Origin: DATAVB01 sp040414495
GTDB lineage: Bacteria > Actinomycetota > Actinomycetes > Mycobacteriales > QHCD01
Direction of reading: 5' to 3'
NCBI GenBank assembly: GCA_040414495.1
Contig: JBEDUI010000136.1
Location: 1-63,664, forward strand
Length of the DNA: 63,664 nucleotides
In this document: positions 8,502 through 16,164 of the stretch, piece after piece
How the letters are laid out: each line of letters starts with the position of its first letter
How positions within the stretch are numbered: the first letter of the stretch is position 1
Program-made: the position numbers and the translations under genes
The notes under the pieces: model-generated
Told to the model about the DNA's origin: nothing
Databases searched by the model: none
What the model saw: the letters and a program-made list of their open reading frames with translations, nothing else

Positions 8502-9301
8502 ACCGGCCGTTGTCGCTCAATCAGGCCACCACGAAATACTGGACGCTCGCCGAAACGGTCCGCGGTTGCGCCGATGCGGGAATTACCGGGATCGGCGTCT
8601 GGCGGGACCGGTTGGCCGAAACCGGTACGGCCCAGGCGAAGCAGCTGATCGAGGATGCCGGGCTGACCGTAACCAGCTTGTGCCGTGGCGGTTTCTTCAC
8701 CGCCGCGGATGGCGGCCGAGACGACAATCGCCGGGCCGTGGAGGAATCGGCGGCGATCGGCTGTGCGGTTCTGGTCCTGGTCTGCGGCGGGCTGCCGGCC
8801 GGATCGCAGGACATTATCGGGGCCCGGTCCCAGGTGCTGGACGAAATTGCGGCACTGGCACCGTACGCGGCGCAGCACGGCGTAAGGCTGGCCATCGAGC
8901 CAATGCACCCGATGTTCTGCTCCGACCGGGGCGTGATTTCGACGCTCGGCCAGGCAATTGACATGGCCGCGCAATTCCCGGCCGACCAGGTTGGCGTCGT
9001 CGTGGACAGCTACCACGTCTGGTGGGATCCGGAGGTGGAACGCCAGATCGCCCGCGCCGCCGGCCGGATCGCGGCGGTGCAGATCTCGGACTGGATCACC
9101 CCGCTGCCGGCCGGCGTACTGCTCGGGCGCGGGCACGTCGGCGACGGGCACATCGACAACCGGCGGCTGGTCGACGCCGCTTATTCGGCCGGGTACGACG
9201 GTTTTGTCGAGGTGGAGATCTTCAACGAGGAAATCTGGTCGGCACCGGCCGAGGAAACCGTACGTACGGTTCTCGACCGGCACCGCAAGCTTTTCGGCTG
9301 A
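8498..9301 (+). CDS. sugar phosphate isomerase/epimerase (AP-endonuclease-2 TIM barrel)
   Basis: The 267-residue protein belongs to the xylose-isomerase-like TIM-barrel family. Likely metal-ligand segments are visible in the expected order: LAIEPMHP (Glu), VVVDSYHVWWDP (Asp and His), GRGHVGDG, and VEVEIFNEE at the C-terminus. These enzymes epimerise or isomerise keto-sugars or inositol derivatives, or act on 3-dehydro compounds. I chose the GTG at 8498 because it overlaps the DUF993 stop (GTGA) and is directly followed by conserved sequence; the open frame extends a little further upstream without support. It is last in the operon and converges on the heparinase gene with a 7-bp gap. The exact substrate cannot be deduced. 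Confidence 0.88.
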   Translation: MNRPLSLNQATTKYWTLAETVRGCADAGITGIGVWRDRLAETGTAQAKQLIEDAGLTVTSLCRGGFFTAADGGRDDNRRAVEESAAIGCAVLVLVCGGLPAGSQDIIGARSQVLDEIAALAPYAAQHGVRLAIEPMHPMFCSDRGVISTLGQAIDMAAQFPADQVGVVVDSYHVWWDPEVERQIARAAGRIAAVQISDWITPLPAGVLLGRGHVGDGHIDNRRLVDAAYSAGYDGFVEVEIFNEEIWSAPAEETVRTVLDRHRKLFG

Positions 9302-9308
9302 TGCCTTT

Positions 9309-11207
9309 TTATTCCGGCCGGTAGGTCACCGCCAACGTCGCTTCGCCTACCGTGGCGGCGGAACGGACCGCGATCCGGGTGACGTCGGCCGGTCCCGAGG
9401 ACAAGGCAATCTTCTCGTCGTGTAGCTCAACCACCGCATCGGCCGGCACTTCCAAGGTCGCCTTGGCCCGGTCGCCCGCCAGCGATACCACATTTTCCTT
9501 GACCTGCACGGCCGCGAATGTCACGAACGCGGTCTCGGCCACCGCCGGCTCGGCAAACGCGAATTCGTCGACAACCCGTACCTGCGGGTCGTCCCGGTGC
9601 AACTCGACCGTGCGGTGCAGGGAACGGAGCTGGGCTGATTCCGGGTAGGCCGACGTCAAGTCATAGCGCACACTGTCCACATCGGACGTACGCGTCAGGT
9701 CGAGCACTTCCGCGTGATAGCGCGCGCCCGGTTCCTGCTCGACGCCGGCCGGCCGCGGGACCGAATGCCCGAACGAACGGTTGACGAAATGCTCGTACCG
9801 GTGCTGGTTGAAGTAATCGCGTGTGTACAGTCCCCGGCCCGGATCCACCACGAGATTTTCTCCGCCCGAGCGGATGATCAGCGAACCGATGTCGTTCTGG
9901 TTGTGCATTTCCGCGTTGTGACCGCCCTTGACCGCGACCGCCAACGTATTCGGATCGACCGAATCAACCCGTGACAGCAGCCAATGCAGTCCGCTGAACC
10001 AGCTCGAGTGTTCGGTCGGCACCGGCAGCGCGCTCTCGCCGGTACCGGACCGCTCGGCATGGACCGAACGCAGCATGCCGGTTATCGCGGAATTCCCCGA
10101 ACTCCCATCCCAACTCGCGGCCGGTGTATCGGCCACCGCCCGCAGGTCGGGCAGGTCGAATCGACGGCCGAGATCCAGCAGCAATGGCCCGGCGAAATGC
10201 ACGTCGACGTCGGAGTCGGAGAAGTTGGGCCAGGAATCGATGGTCAGGCGCGACCGCAATGGGAATTCGGCCACCCGCCGCACGATCGGCGCCGTCAACC
10301 AGTCCCAGGTGCCGCCGGTTCGGCGGGCGACGATATCGGCCAGCTGACAGAACGAACCGAACCCGAAACCCCAGTACCCGGTGCCTTCACTGGTCCCGCC
10401 GTCCGGGTCGAATCCCTCCAGATATTCCTCCATCGACCGGGCCGCCTTGCACAGAATCGTGGCCAGCCGGTCCTCGTCGCGTTCCAGATAACAGGCCGCG
10501 CCGGCCGAGCCGAAGGTGCAGACCGCGGTCCAGTTATTCAGCCCGCGCCCGGGAGCGGCGTACATCCAATGCCAGGTGTCGAGCTCCACGTACGGCGTGA
10601 TCACCCGTTCCTGAACGGAATTCTCGATCCGCGTCACCACCGGCTCAGGCAGCACGGGCCTGAGAACGTGGGCCAACTCGGCCAGCCCGACCGCGGTCAG
10701 GCTGGCGAACAGGTCCACCACCGGCTGCGCCGGGTCCGGGAATTCCTTGCGGTCGTGGGCCGGGAAACACCACGACGTCTCCTCGCACACCGCCCACACC
10801 ACATCGACGATGGCATCCAGCAGTTGTTCGTCCGGCTGCAGGGAATATCCGATCAGCAGATCGGCCAACGCGTTGCGCCGGGCGTACCAGGGCTGCTGGT
10901 AGCCATTACGGTCGCCGGTACGAACAAAGGCCCGCCACTGGCTGGAACGCAATTCCGGGATCGGCTCCCCCACATGGGCGGTGGCGGCCGCGACCAGACG
11001 CTCCACCTCGGCCGGCCCGAGCCGGTCCGCGATCGCCTGCCAGGCGGCGCGATCCGCTACGGTGGCAAATTGCGGCCAGGCCGCCGGCGCCTGCCGCAGC
11101 AAATAGGCAACCTCGCGCGGATTTGCCCGCGGGAGCCGGGCCGCGTCCGGCTCGACCGCCGCAACGCTATCCGGTGGAAATTTCCGATCGGCTGGTGTGA
11201 ACGCCAT
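9309..11207 (-). CDS. heparinase II/III-family polysaccharide lyase, cytoplasmic
   Basis: The 632-residue protein has the heparinase II/III architecture: an N-terminal alpha/alpha-toroid (segments LNNWTAVC and DPDGGTSEGTGYWGFGFG) and a C-terminal beta-sandwich domain (KGGHNAEMHNQNDIGSL, then VDPGRGLYTRDYF). Family members cleave uronic-acid-containing glycans by beta-elimination using Tyr and His; the HNAEMHNQND segment corresponds to the metal/His-rich part. There is no signal peptide, so the substrate is probably an imported oligosaccharide. A GGGAG ribosome site precedes the ATG. It is divergent from the solute-binding lipoprotein, with operator GGAAAGCGCTTACC between them, linking capture and cleavage under LacI regulator 1. 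Alginate, heparosan and pectic oligomers all remain possible substrates. Confidence 0.87.
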   Translation of the reverse strand: MAFTPADRKFPPDSVAAVEPDAARLPRANPREVAYLLRQAPAAWPQFATVADRAAWQAIADRLGPAEVERLVAAATAHVGEPIPELRSSQWRAFVRTGDRNGYQQPWYARRNALADLLIGYSLQPDEQLLDAIVDVVWAVCEETSWCFPAHDRKEFPDPAQPVVDLFASLTAVGLAELAHVLRPVLPEPVVTRIENSVQERVITPYVELDTWHWMYAAPGRGLNNWTAVCTFGSAGAACYLERDEDRLATILCKAARSMEEYLEGFDPDGGTSEGTGYWGFGFGSFCQLADIVARRTGGTWDWLTAPIVRRVAEFPLRSRLTIDSWPNFSDSDVDVHFAGPLLLDLGRRFDLPDLRAVADTPAASWDGSSGNSAITGMLRSVHAERSGTGESALPVPTEHSSWFSGLHWLLSRVDSVDPNTLAVAVKGGHNAEMHNQNDIGSLIIRSGGENLVVDPGRGLYTRDYFNQHRYEHFVNRSFGHSVPRPAGVEQEPGARYHAEVLDLTRTSDVDSVRYDLTSAYPESAQLRSLHRTVELHRDDPQVRVVDEFAFAEPAVAETAFVTFAAVQVKENVVSLAGDRAKATLEVPADAVVELHDEKIALSSGPADVTRIAVRSAATVGEATLAVTYRPE

Positions 11208-11320
11208 GACGCCACTCCCGATATCGAGGGTGTGCGAACAACTGATGCGAGAACTTACCGAACAACCGCACGCAGCGGTAGGCCGAAGATAAAAACTCTC
11301 TCAAGCATTGCCTTCGTTTA

Positions 11321-11334
11321 GGAAAGCGCTTACC
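11321..11334. promoter_or_regulatory. LacI-type operator between lyase and binding-protein genes
   Basis: GGAAAGCGCTTACC differs at one position from the perfect operator at 6070-6083. It lies 114 bp upstream of the heparinase start (minus) and 132-145 bp upstream of the binding-protein start (plus), suitable for control of both. Confidence 0.7.
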
Positions 11335-11388
11335 CTGCGGTGTGGCCTGAGCCACAGACAGAAATTCCGGAGGCTGGGAGGCGACATC

Positions 11389-11469
11389 ATGACGTGCAAA
11401 GTCCGCCGCGGACCGGAAATTCGCCGATGTCTCAGGCGGCGTCGGCTCAGTCGGGCGGCGCTCCGATGA
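11389..11469 (+). CDS. possible 26-residue upstream ORF (leader peptide)
   Basis: A short frame opens at ATG 11389 with a strong GGGAGG seven bases upstream, the best ribosome site in this promoter. It encodes 26 residues, eleven of them Arg (for example RRCLRRRRLSR), and its TGA overlaps ATG 11466 of the binding-protein gene (ATGA). Such an arrangement could couple translation or act as an attenuating leader. A chance frame is quite possible in GC-rich DNA, so confidence is low. Confidence 0.3.
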   Translation: MTCKVRRGPEIRRCLRRRRLSRAALR

Positions 11470-13103
11470 CCGGCGGCAGCAGCGGGTTGGATAGGCGTGG
11501 ATTTCTCCGCGGGGTGGCCGGCACGGCGGCGCTGGCCGGCGGGGCCGGAACCCTGCTGAGCGGCTGCGGAAATGGCAGCTCGAAAAAGGACAGCAACGAG
11601 GCGAATACCAAGGTCAAGTTGCCGACCCTGCACCCGTTCGCCTCGGTAAAGCCGGATCTGCCGGGTGATCCGACGTTGGGCGTGCAGGACGGTTACCTGA
11701 AGTTCCCGGCCAATCCCGTGCGCGGGATCAAGGAGAAACCGGGTAATGGCGGTTCGGTTTCCGCGCTGGTCATCAGCTACACCGACCCGCCGCCACCGGT
11801 CAGCCGGAACCGCTACTGGCAGGCGTTGAATGATCGGCTCGGCGTCAAGCTGAATCTGACGATCGTGCCCATCATCGATTACGTCTCCAAGCTGGCAACC
11901 ACGATCGCCGGTGGTGATCTCCCCGATTTCCTGCAGATCTACGGGCAGGTATCCGAACTACCCGCCATGTTGGCGGCCAAATGCCAGGACCTGACCAAGT
12001 ATCTTTCTGGTAACGCCGTCGCGGATTATCCGTATCTAGCCAATATTCCTGCCGATTATTGGAAATCCACCGTCTTCAACGGTGGGATCTATGCGCTGCC
12101 GATCCCGCGCTCCAGGATGGGCACGATGCTCTATCGGCGGGACGACCTGATCAAGCCAATGGGCGTGAACGCCAACCCGGCGAGCTTTGCCGAATTCAAA
12201 GCGCTGTGCAAGGAATTGACTGACCTGCGGCACAACCGCTGGGCGCTGGCCAGCGCGCCGCTGTCTTTCGTACAACAGATGCTGGGTTGCCCGAACACCT
12301 GGCAGTTGAAGGACGGCAAGCTCGTCAGCATCTACGAGGCGCCGGAAACCAAGCAGGCGATCAGTGCGGTGACCACGCTGGTCAAGGCCGGCTACGTGCA
12401 CCCCGACTCGTTCGTGCAGAACAACACGACGTCGCTGAAGCAGTGGTTCAACGCCGGCAACGCGTTGATGCACTACGACAACTACACCGCCTGGCCCGGC
12501 TTCTACCAGCAGAACGTGGCCGGCAAGTCGTTCACGATCAGCGGCCTGCTACCGCCGAACTTCGATTCCGGTTCGAAGGCCGTCACCTGGCAGGGCAACC
12601 TCGACTTCAGCATCACCGCGATCAAGAAGGGCAGCGACGCCCGGGTGAAGGAACTACTGCGGGTGGCCAACTGGATCGCGGCCCCGTTCGGCACCCAGGA
12701 GTCCATGTTCCTGGGCAATGGCCTGCCTGGCGTGCACTACAAGATGCAGAACGGTATTCCGGTTCGGACAACACTCGGTAACACCGAGATCAACCTGTCG
12801 ACCGGATACCTCTCGCAGGGCCCGTCCGTACTGTCCGGCCAGTACACACAGGCCACAAAGGACGCCTACGAGTTCGAGAAGGTGTTCCTGCCCAAGTCGG
12901 TGGCCAACCCGACGCAGTCGGTCTACTCCGATACTTACGCGCGTAAGTGGGCCAAGCTTTATCAGGACATGATCGACGCGCAGAACGCGATCATGCAGGG
13001 ACACAAGCCGCTCTCGTCGTGGGATGACGCGGTTTCGTCCTGGAAGAGCGGCGGCGGCGATCAGATCCGGCACGAGTTCGAGCAGGCGCTGCAGAAGTCC
13101 TGA
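11466..13103 (+). CDS. extracellular solute-binding lipoprotein (Tat-type signal)
   Basis: This is the substrate-binding component of a sugar ABC importer, about 545 residues. The signal has a twin-arginine motif, DRRGFLRG (residues 9-16), a hydrophobic stretch and a lipobox ending LSGC with Cys34, so it should be lipid-anchored outside the membrane. The mature part has features of large group 1 binding proteins for complex oligosaccharides (GDLPDFLQIYGQ, MGTMLYRRDDL, KWAKLYQDMIDAQNAI). Start choice: ATG 11466 overlaps a small upstream ORF with a strong ribosome site; ATG 11427 in the same frame is an alternative. No permease genes follow: a strong terminator lies directly downstream, so it must use permeases encoded elsewhere. 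The operator at 11321 places it in the regulon of LacI regulator 1. Confidence 0.88.
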   Translation: MTGGSSGLDRRGFLRGVAGTAALAGGAGTLLSGCGNGSSKKDSNEANTKVKLPTLHPFASVKPDLPGDPTLGVQDGYLKFPANPVRGIKEKPGNGGSVSALVISYTDPPPPVSRNRYWQALNDRLGVKLNLTIVPIIDYVSKLATTIAGGDLPDFLQIYGQVSELPAMLAAKCQDLTKYLSGNAVADYPYLANIPADYWKSTVFNGGIYALPIPRSRMGTMLYRRDDLIKPMGVNANPASFAEFKALCKELTDLRHNRWALASAPLSFVQQMLGCPNTWQLKDGKLVSIYEAPETKQAISAVTTLVKAGYVHPDSFVQNNTTSLKQWFNAGNALMHYDNYTAWPGFYQQNVAGKSFTISGLLPPNFDSGSKAVTWQGNLDFSITAIKKGSDARVKELLRVANWIAAPFGTQESMFLGNGLPGVHYKMQNGIPVRTTLGNTEINLSTGYLSQGPSVLSGQYTQATKDAYEFEKVFLPKSVANPTQSVYSDTYARKWAKLYQDMIDAQNAIMQGHKPLSSWDDAVSSWKSGGGDQIRHEFEQALQKS

Positions 13104-13105
13104 TT

Positions 13106-13145
13106 AATACCGGCGGTGCGCTGTCCGCAACGCACCGCCGGTATT
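13106..13145. terminator. 15-bp perfect hairpin after the binding-protein gene
   Basis: Arms AATACCGGCGGTGCG and its exact complement flank a 10-base loop, starting two bases after the TGA. The AT ends on a GC-rich stem fit a bidirectional intrinsic terminator. It ends the importer transcript before any permease could be co-transcribed. Confidence 0.85.
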
Positions 13146-13216
13146 CGATTCCGGAATGCTCACCATTCGGTTCCCATACCGACTTCCGGGATCCTCGCCA
13201 AGGTTTCCGGAAATGC

Positions 13217-13250
13217 GAAACGCCCGCCGTTCCCGGCGGGCGTTTCTTTG
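13217..13250. terminator. 12-bp hairpin with T-tail
   Basis: GAAACGCCCGCC, loop GTTCCC, and the exact complement are followed by TTTG on the plus strand. It lies between the binding-protein gene (plus) and the LuxR-like gene (minus), so it may stop read-through from both. The 70 bases between this and the previous terminator hold nothing I recognise; a small RNA there cannot be excluded. Confidence 0.75.
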
Positions 13251-13368
13251 CCGATGATTCCACTGTGGGGGGTTGCGGCGACCGGCGCTGGTCACCCAGG
13301 ATCTGATCGACCGGTTAAGTGGTCACGCCGATCCGAACCACAGTCCGGAGTGGAGCGACGAATTGCCG

Positions 13369-13710
13369 TTAGATCAATCCGCGTCGCGCGGCCCAGGCGA
13401 CCGCCTGGATCGGCGCCCTGACGCCGATCCGGTCGCACACGGACCGGGCCCGGCGGCGGATTGTCCGGTCGGACAGATCCAGTCGACGCCCGACCGCTTC
13501 AAGCGGCAGGCCCTCGGCCAACAGGCCAAGGAGGTGGATATCCGCAGCGTTGAGTCCACCTGTCTCTGCGGTACTTCCCTCGGCGGTGGCGACCAGGCGG
13601 GGACGACGCTCATGTCCCGCCCATTGGCGGGACCGCACCGCATAGGGCTCCCGCACCACTCCCACCGACTCTTCGTGGCCGATCGTTGCTTGGCTCAGGC
13701 TCTGGCCCAT
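13369..13710 (-). CDS. small LuxR-type HTH transcriptional regulator
   Basis: The 113-residue protein carries a C-terminal LuxR/GerE-like helix-turn-helix at about residues 53-113 (LNAADIHLLGLLAEGLPLEAV, DLSDRTIRRRARSVCDRIGV, QAVAWAARRGLI). The N-terminal 50 residues are short, polar and unrecognised, so there is no receiver or sensor domain; it may be a remnant of a larger TrmB/LuxR-like regulator common in actinomycetes or a stand-alone DNA-binding protein. I chose the ATG at 13710 for its GAGG-containing upstream sequence; the frame remains open to 13818. The 511-bp gap upstream (13711-14221) contains the rhaI terminator and repeats. Its target is unknown. Confidence 0.65.
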   Translation of the reverse strand: MGQSLSQATIGHEESVGVVREPYAVRSRQWAGHERRPRLVATAEGSTAETGGLNAADIHLLGLLAEGLPLEAVGRRLDLSDRTIRRRARSVCDRIGVRAPIQAVAWAARRGLI

Positions 13711-14011
13711 GGCTGCCGCCTCATACTGGATCAGGTTGGGAGATACGAAATGATTCGTTTCAATGCAGAAACCGTAAGGTGTTCTGCCGGCAACGTCAAG
13801 ATGTTGACACCACGTCATTCCGGGTCTATTTGGGATGGCCGCACGACGTGAGCGTGGGCCTGCTTCCTACACGATCCACTACCTCGACGAAAGATTTCGA
13901 CTGTCTTCGACTCTTGACTAAACGGGAAAAGTGCCGTCCTACAAGCAGTTTCAACGGCTAACGACCTCGTTAAGGCGGGTCGCCGGTCGCCAGAATCCAG
14001 CCTCGCAAGCA

Positions 14012-14043
14012 GATACGGCCGCCGGGAATCCGGCGGCCGTATC
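14012..14043. terminator. 14-bp perfect hairpin, probably rhaI terminator
   Basis: GATACGGCCGCCGG, loop GAAT and the exact complement form a very stable stem about 180 bases downstream of the rhaI stop (minus strand). No long T-run is present. The rest of 13711-14221 holds the short repeats listed next and no visible gene. Confidence 0.6.
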
Positions 14044-14127
14044 AGCTCGATAACATTATCCGACAAACAGGCACGACAAGGCACTGGCGATCACAGACCG
14101 TACGAGCGCACGTGCGGAGCGGAGTCA

Positions 14128-14215
14128 ATTCCGGAGTTGATTCCAGCGGTGATTCCGGAGTTGATTCCGAGGGGGTTGGGTCCTAGGGGTTGATTCCTAC
14201 GGCGTCGATTCAGCA
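14128..14215. repeat. short direct repeats downstream of rhaI
   Basis: ATTCCGGAGTTGATTCC occurs twice (14128-14144 and 14152-14168, period 24), followed by further TTGATTCC and TGATTCAG copies up to the rhaI stop. On the rhaI strand these read as repeated GGAATCAACTCC units in the 3' untranslated region. Confidence 0.65.
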
Positions 14216-14221
14216 GCTGAT

Positions 14222-15382
14222 TCAGGCACCCCAGCCCATGGCCGACCCGCCGACCCGCTCCTCGACAACCTTTTCCAGATAACCCGAACGCTTGAATGCG
14301 GCCACCGGATCCGGATCAAGCCCCATCTCGGTTCTGACCTCGGCCAGCAGCGGCCGTACATCGGTGTTGTAGGCGTCCATAAGCACGCTGTGCGCCTCCA
14401 ACACCTCTCCGCTACGTTGGGCTACCCGCAACGCTTCCCGATCCACCAGAAGCGCTTTGGCGGTCGCTTCCTGAACGTTCATGATCGAACGGATCTCGGC
14501 GGTGATCTTCGGTTCGAGGTTGTGGCACTGGTCGAGCATGAACGCGACACCGCGGGCCAGCTCACCGGCGTCCACGATCTCGTTCATGATGAGAAACAGC
14601 TCGAATGGATCGGCCGTCCCGACGATCAGATCGTCGTCGGCGAAATTCCGCGAATTGAAATGGAAGCCGCCCAACCGGCCCTGGCCCAGCAGCAATGCCA
14701 CGATGAATTCGATATTCGTACCCGGCGCGTGGTGGCCGGTGTCGATCAAGACCTGGGCCTGCTCGCCGAGGCGCAGACAGTGGCTGTACGAGACACCCCA
14801 GTCGCACACGTCGGTGTGGTAGAAGGCCGGCTCGAAGAATTTGTACTCCAGCAGCATCCGCATTCCGCTCGGCAGCGCCGCGTAGGTCTCGGCCAGCGTT
14901 TCGTGCAACCGCTCCTGCCGGTCCCGCATCGAGTCCTGGCCGGCGTAGTTGGTGCCGTCGGCCAGCCAGATCGACAACAGGTCCGAGCCGGTCTGCTGGC
15001 CGATCTCGATGCATTCGAGCAGGTGGTCGGTGGCCTTGCGGCGCACCGCGGCATCGGGGTGGCAGACGCTGCCGAGTTTGTAGTCGTCATCCTGGAACGT
15101 GTTCGGGTTGATCGCCCCGATGCGAATGCCCAACTGCTGCGCGTGCTTGGCCAACTCGGCGTAGTCGTCCACCGCGTCCCACGGAATATGGATCGCGACG
15201 CTGGGCGCGACGCCGGTGTAGGTGTGCACCTGAGCGGCGTCGGCGATCTTCTCGTACGGGGTGCGCGGCACGCCGGGCTGCGCGAATACCTTGAATCTGG
15301 TGCCGGAATTTCCGTAGGCCCACGAAGGGGTCTCAATACGTTGTTGCTTCAACGCTGCCTTGACTGCATCAGAGGACCCCAT
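14222..15382 (-). CDS. rhaI: L-rhamnose isomerase (actinobacterial RhaI type)
   Basis: The enzyme converts L-rhamnose to L-rhamnulose, the first intracellular step of rhamnose use. The 386-residue protein is the TIM-barrel type related to Pseudomonas stutzeri RhaI rather than E. coli RhaA. Evidence is the N-terminal ETPSWAYGNSGTRFKVF, the metal/substrate segments LLEYKFFEPAFYHTDVCDW, VLIDTGHHAPGTNIE and LGGFHFNSRNFADDD, and the C-terminal MDAYNTDVRPLLAEVR. The start at ATG 15382 has a good GAGGAAGG ribosome site; an upstream in-frame start adds 26 residues. An operator-like TGAAACGATTCA lies 113 bp upstream, similar to one near the rhamnosidase gene. No kinase or aldolase for rhamnulose is in this window, so the pathway continues elsewhere. 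Confidence 0.9.
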   Translation of the reverse strand: MGSSDAVKAALKQQRIETPSWAYGNSGTRFKVFAQPGVPRTPYEKIADAAQVHTYTGVAPSVAIHIPWDAVDDYAELAKHAQQLGIRIGAINPNTFQDDDYKLGSVCHPDAAVRRKATDHLLECIEIGQQTGSDLLSIWLADGTNYAGQDSMRDRQERLHETLAETYAALPSGMRMLLEYKFFEPAFYHTDVCDWGVSYSHCLRLGEQAQVLIDTGHHAPGTNIEFIVALLLGQGRLGGFHFNSRNFADDDLIVGTADPFELFLIMNEIVDAGELARGVAFMLDQCHNLEPKITAEIRSIMNVQEATAKALLVDREALRVAQRSGEVLEAHSVLMDAYNTDVRPLLAEVRTEMGLDPDPVAAFKRSGYLEKVVEERVGGSAMGWGA

Positions 15383-15494
15383 CGCTGCCTTCCTCACCCC
15401 GGCACGTGGTGCCGGAACATCACCAGTCCTTATGGCGGGCGCGGCCGACCTCCTGCGCATCGAGCCCGGATCGGACCCGCGTAAGAGGCCACCA

Positions 15495-15506
15495 TGAAAC
15501 GATTCA
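15495..15506. promoter_or_regulatory. candidate LacI-type operator upstream of rhaI
   Basis: TGAAACGATTCA is one base from the common LacI-family palindrome TGAAACGTTTCA. It lies 113 bp upstream of the rhaI start and resembles TGAAACCTTTCA at 24322-24333 next to the alpha-L-rhamnosidase and LacI regulator 2. The wider gap 15383-16164 (782 bp) contains this site, the inverted repeats below and no gene I can support. Confidence 0.45.
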
Positions 15507-15860
15507 GAGTCAGCACTGTACGAACCGCCGATGGGGGCGTCAACCCTGAACGGCCCGGAAAATGGCCAACTGTCCGATGCCGGCCGGGTGGGTTGCGGCC
15601 CGGGCGGTCATCGGCTGTTACCCGAGCCCAGCGCAGCTGGCTGGCGGTCGGGAGCGACAACGATGTCGGCTGGGGTGAGTTTGATATTCAGGCAACCAAT
15701 CGGCCGCCGCGGCCGCAAGGCTGTTCAGCACAATCATTGTCGGCAAACGTTGTCAGAACCCGCCATATGAGAACGATCCCAGGCGAACGTGGTGTAGGCC
15801 ACTACGCCGGCACCGATTCATTTTTGCGACCGGCCGGATATGTCGGTACGCTTTCTTAAC

Positions 15861-15878
15861 GTGCGCATAGTTGCGCAC
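15861..15878. promoter_or_regulatory. inverted repeat upstream of the ABC exporter
   Basis: GTGCGCA, spacer TAGT, TGCGCAC is a perfect 7-bp inverted repeat, a size suited to a dimeric winged-helix regulator. A second small hairpin (CACGTTC, GAGAG, GAACGTG) follows at about 15893-15911. Both lie 250-300 bp before the exporter start, so they could be an operator and an early leader element. No cognate regulator is identified. Confidence 0.4.
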
Positions 15879-16164
15879 TTTCCTGACCAACCCCACGTTC
15901 GAGAGGAACGTGAGCGGCTAATGCCGATCCACCGGCTGACCGTGCCGAGCCCCAACTGTCGTCGTCCCGACATCACTGTCCGCACCCGCCCGAGCCACTC
16001 GGGTTTGGGTGCCCGCCTGACGGTCGTCACTCCACACTAATAGGCCGGATCGGCCGACCACCCGGACGCTAAACCCGCCGACGGCGGGGTGCGTCGCGCC
16101 GTGTCATCGCCCTGCCCTGCCCTAAGTGCGTCGTGCGCTGCCGTCGGCAGGAAGTGAAATCCCA

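Noticed and set aside
15494..15859. 121-residue frame between rhaI and the ABC exporter
   Set aside because: No family resemblance, no ribosome site, and it overlaps a putative operator; more likely non-coding leader DNA.
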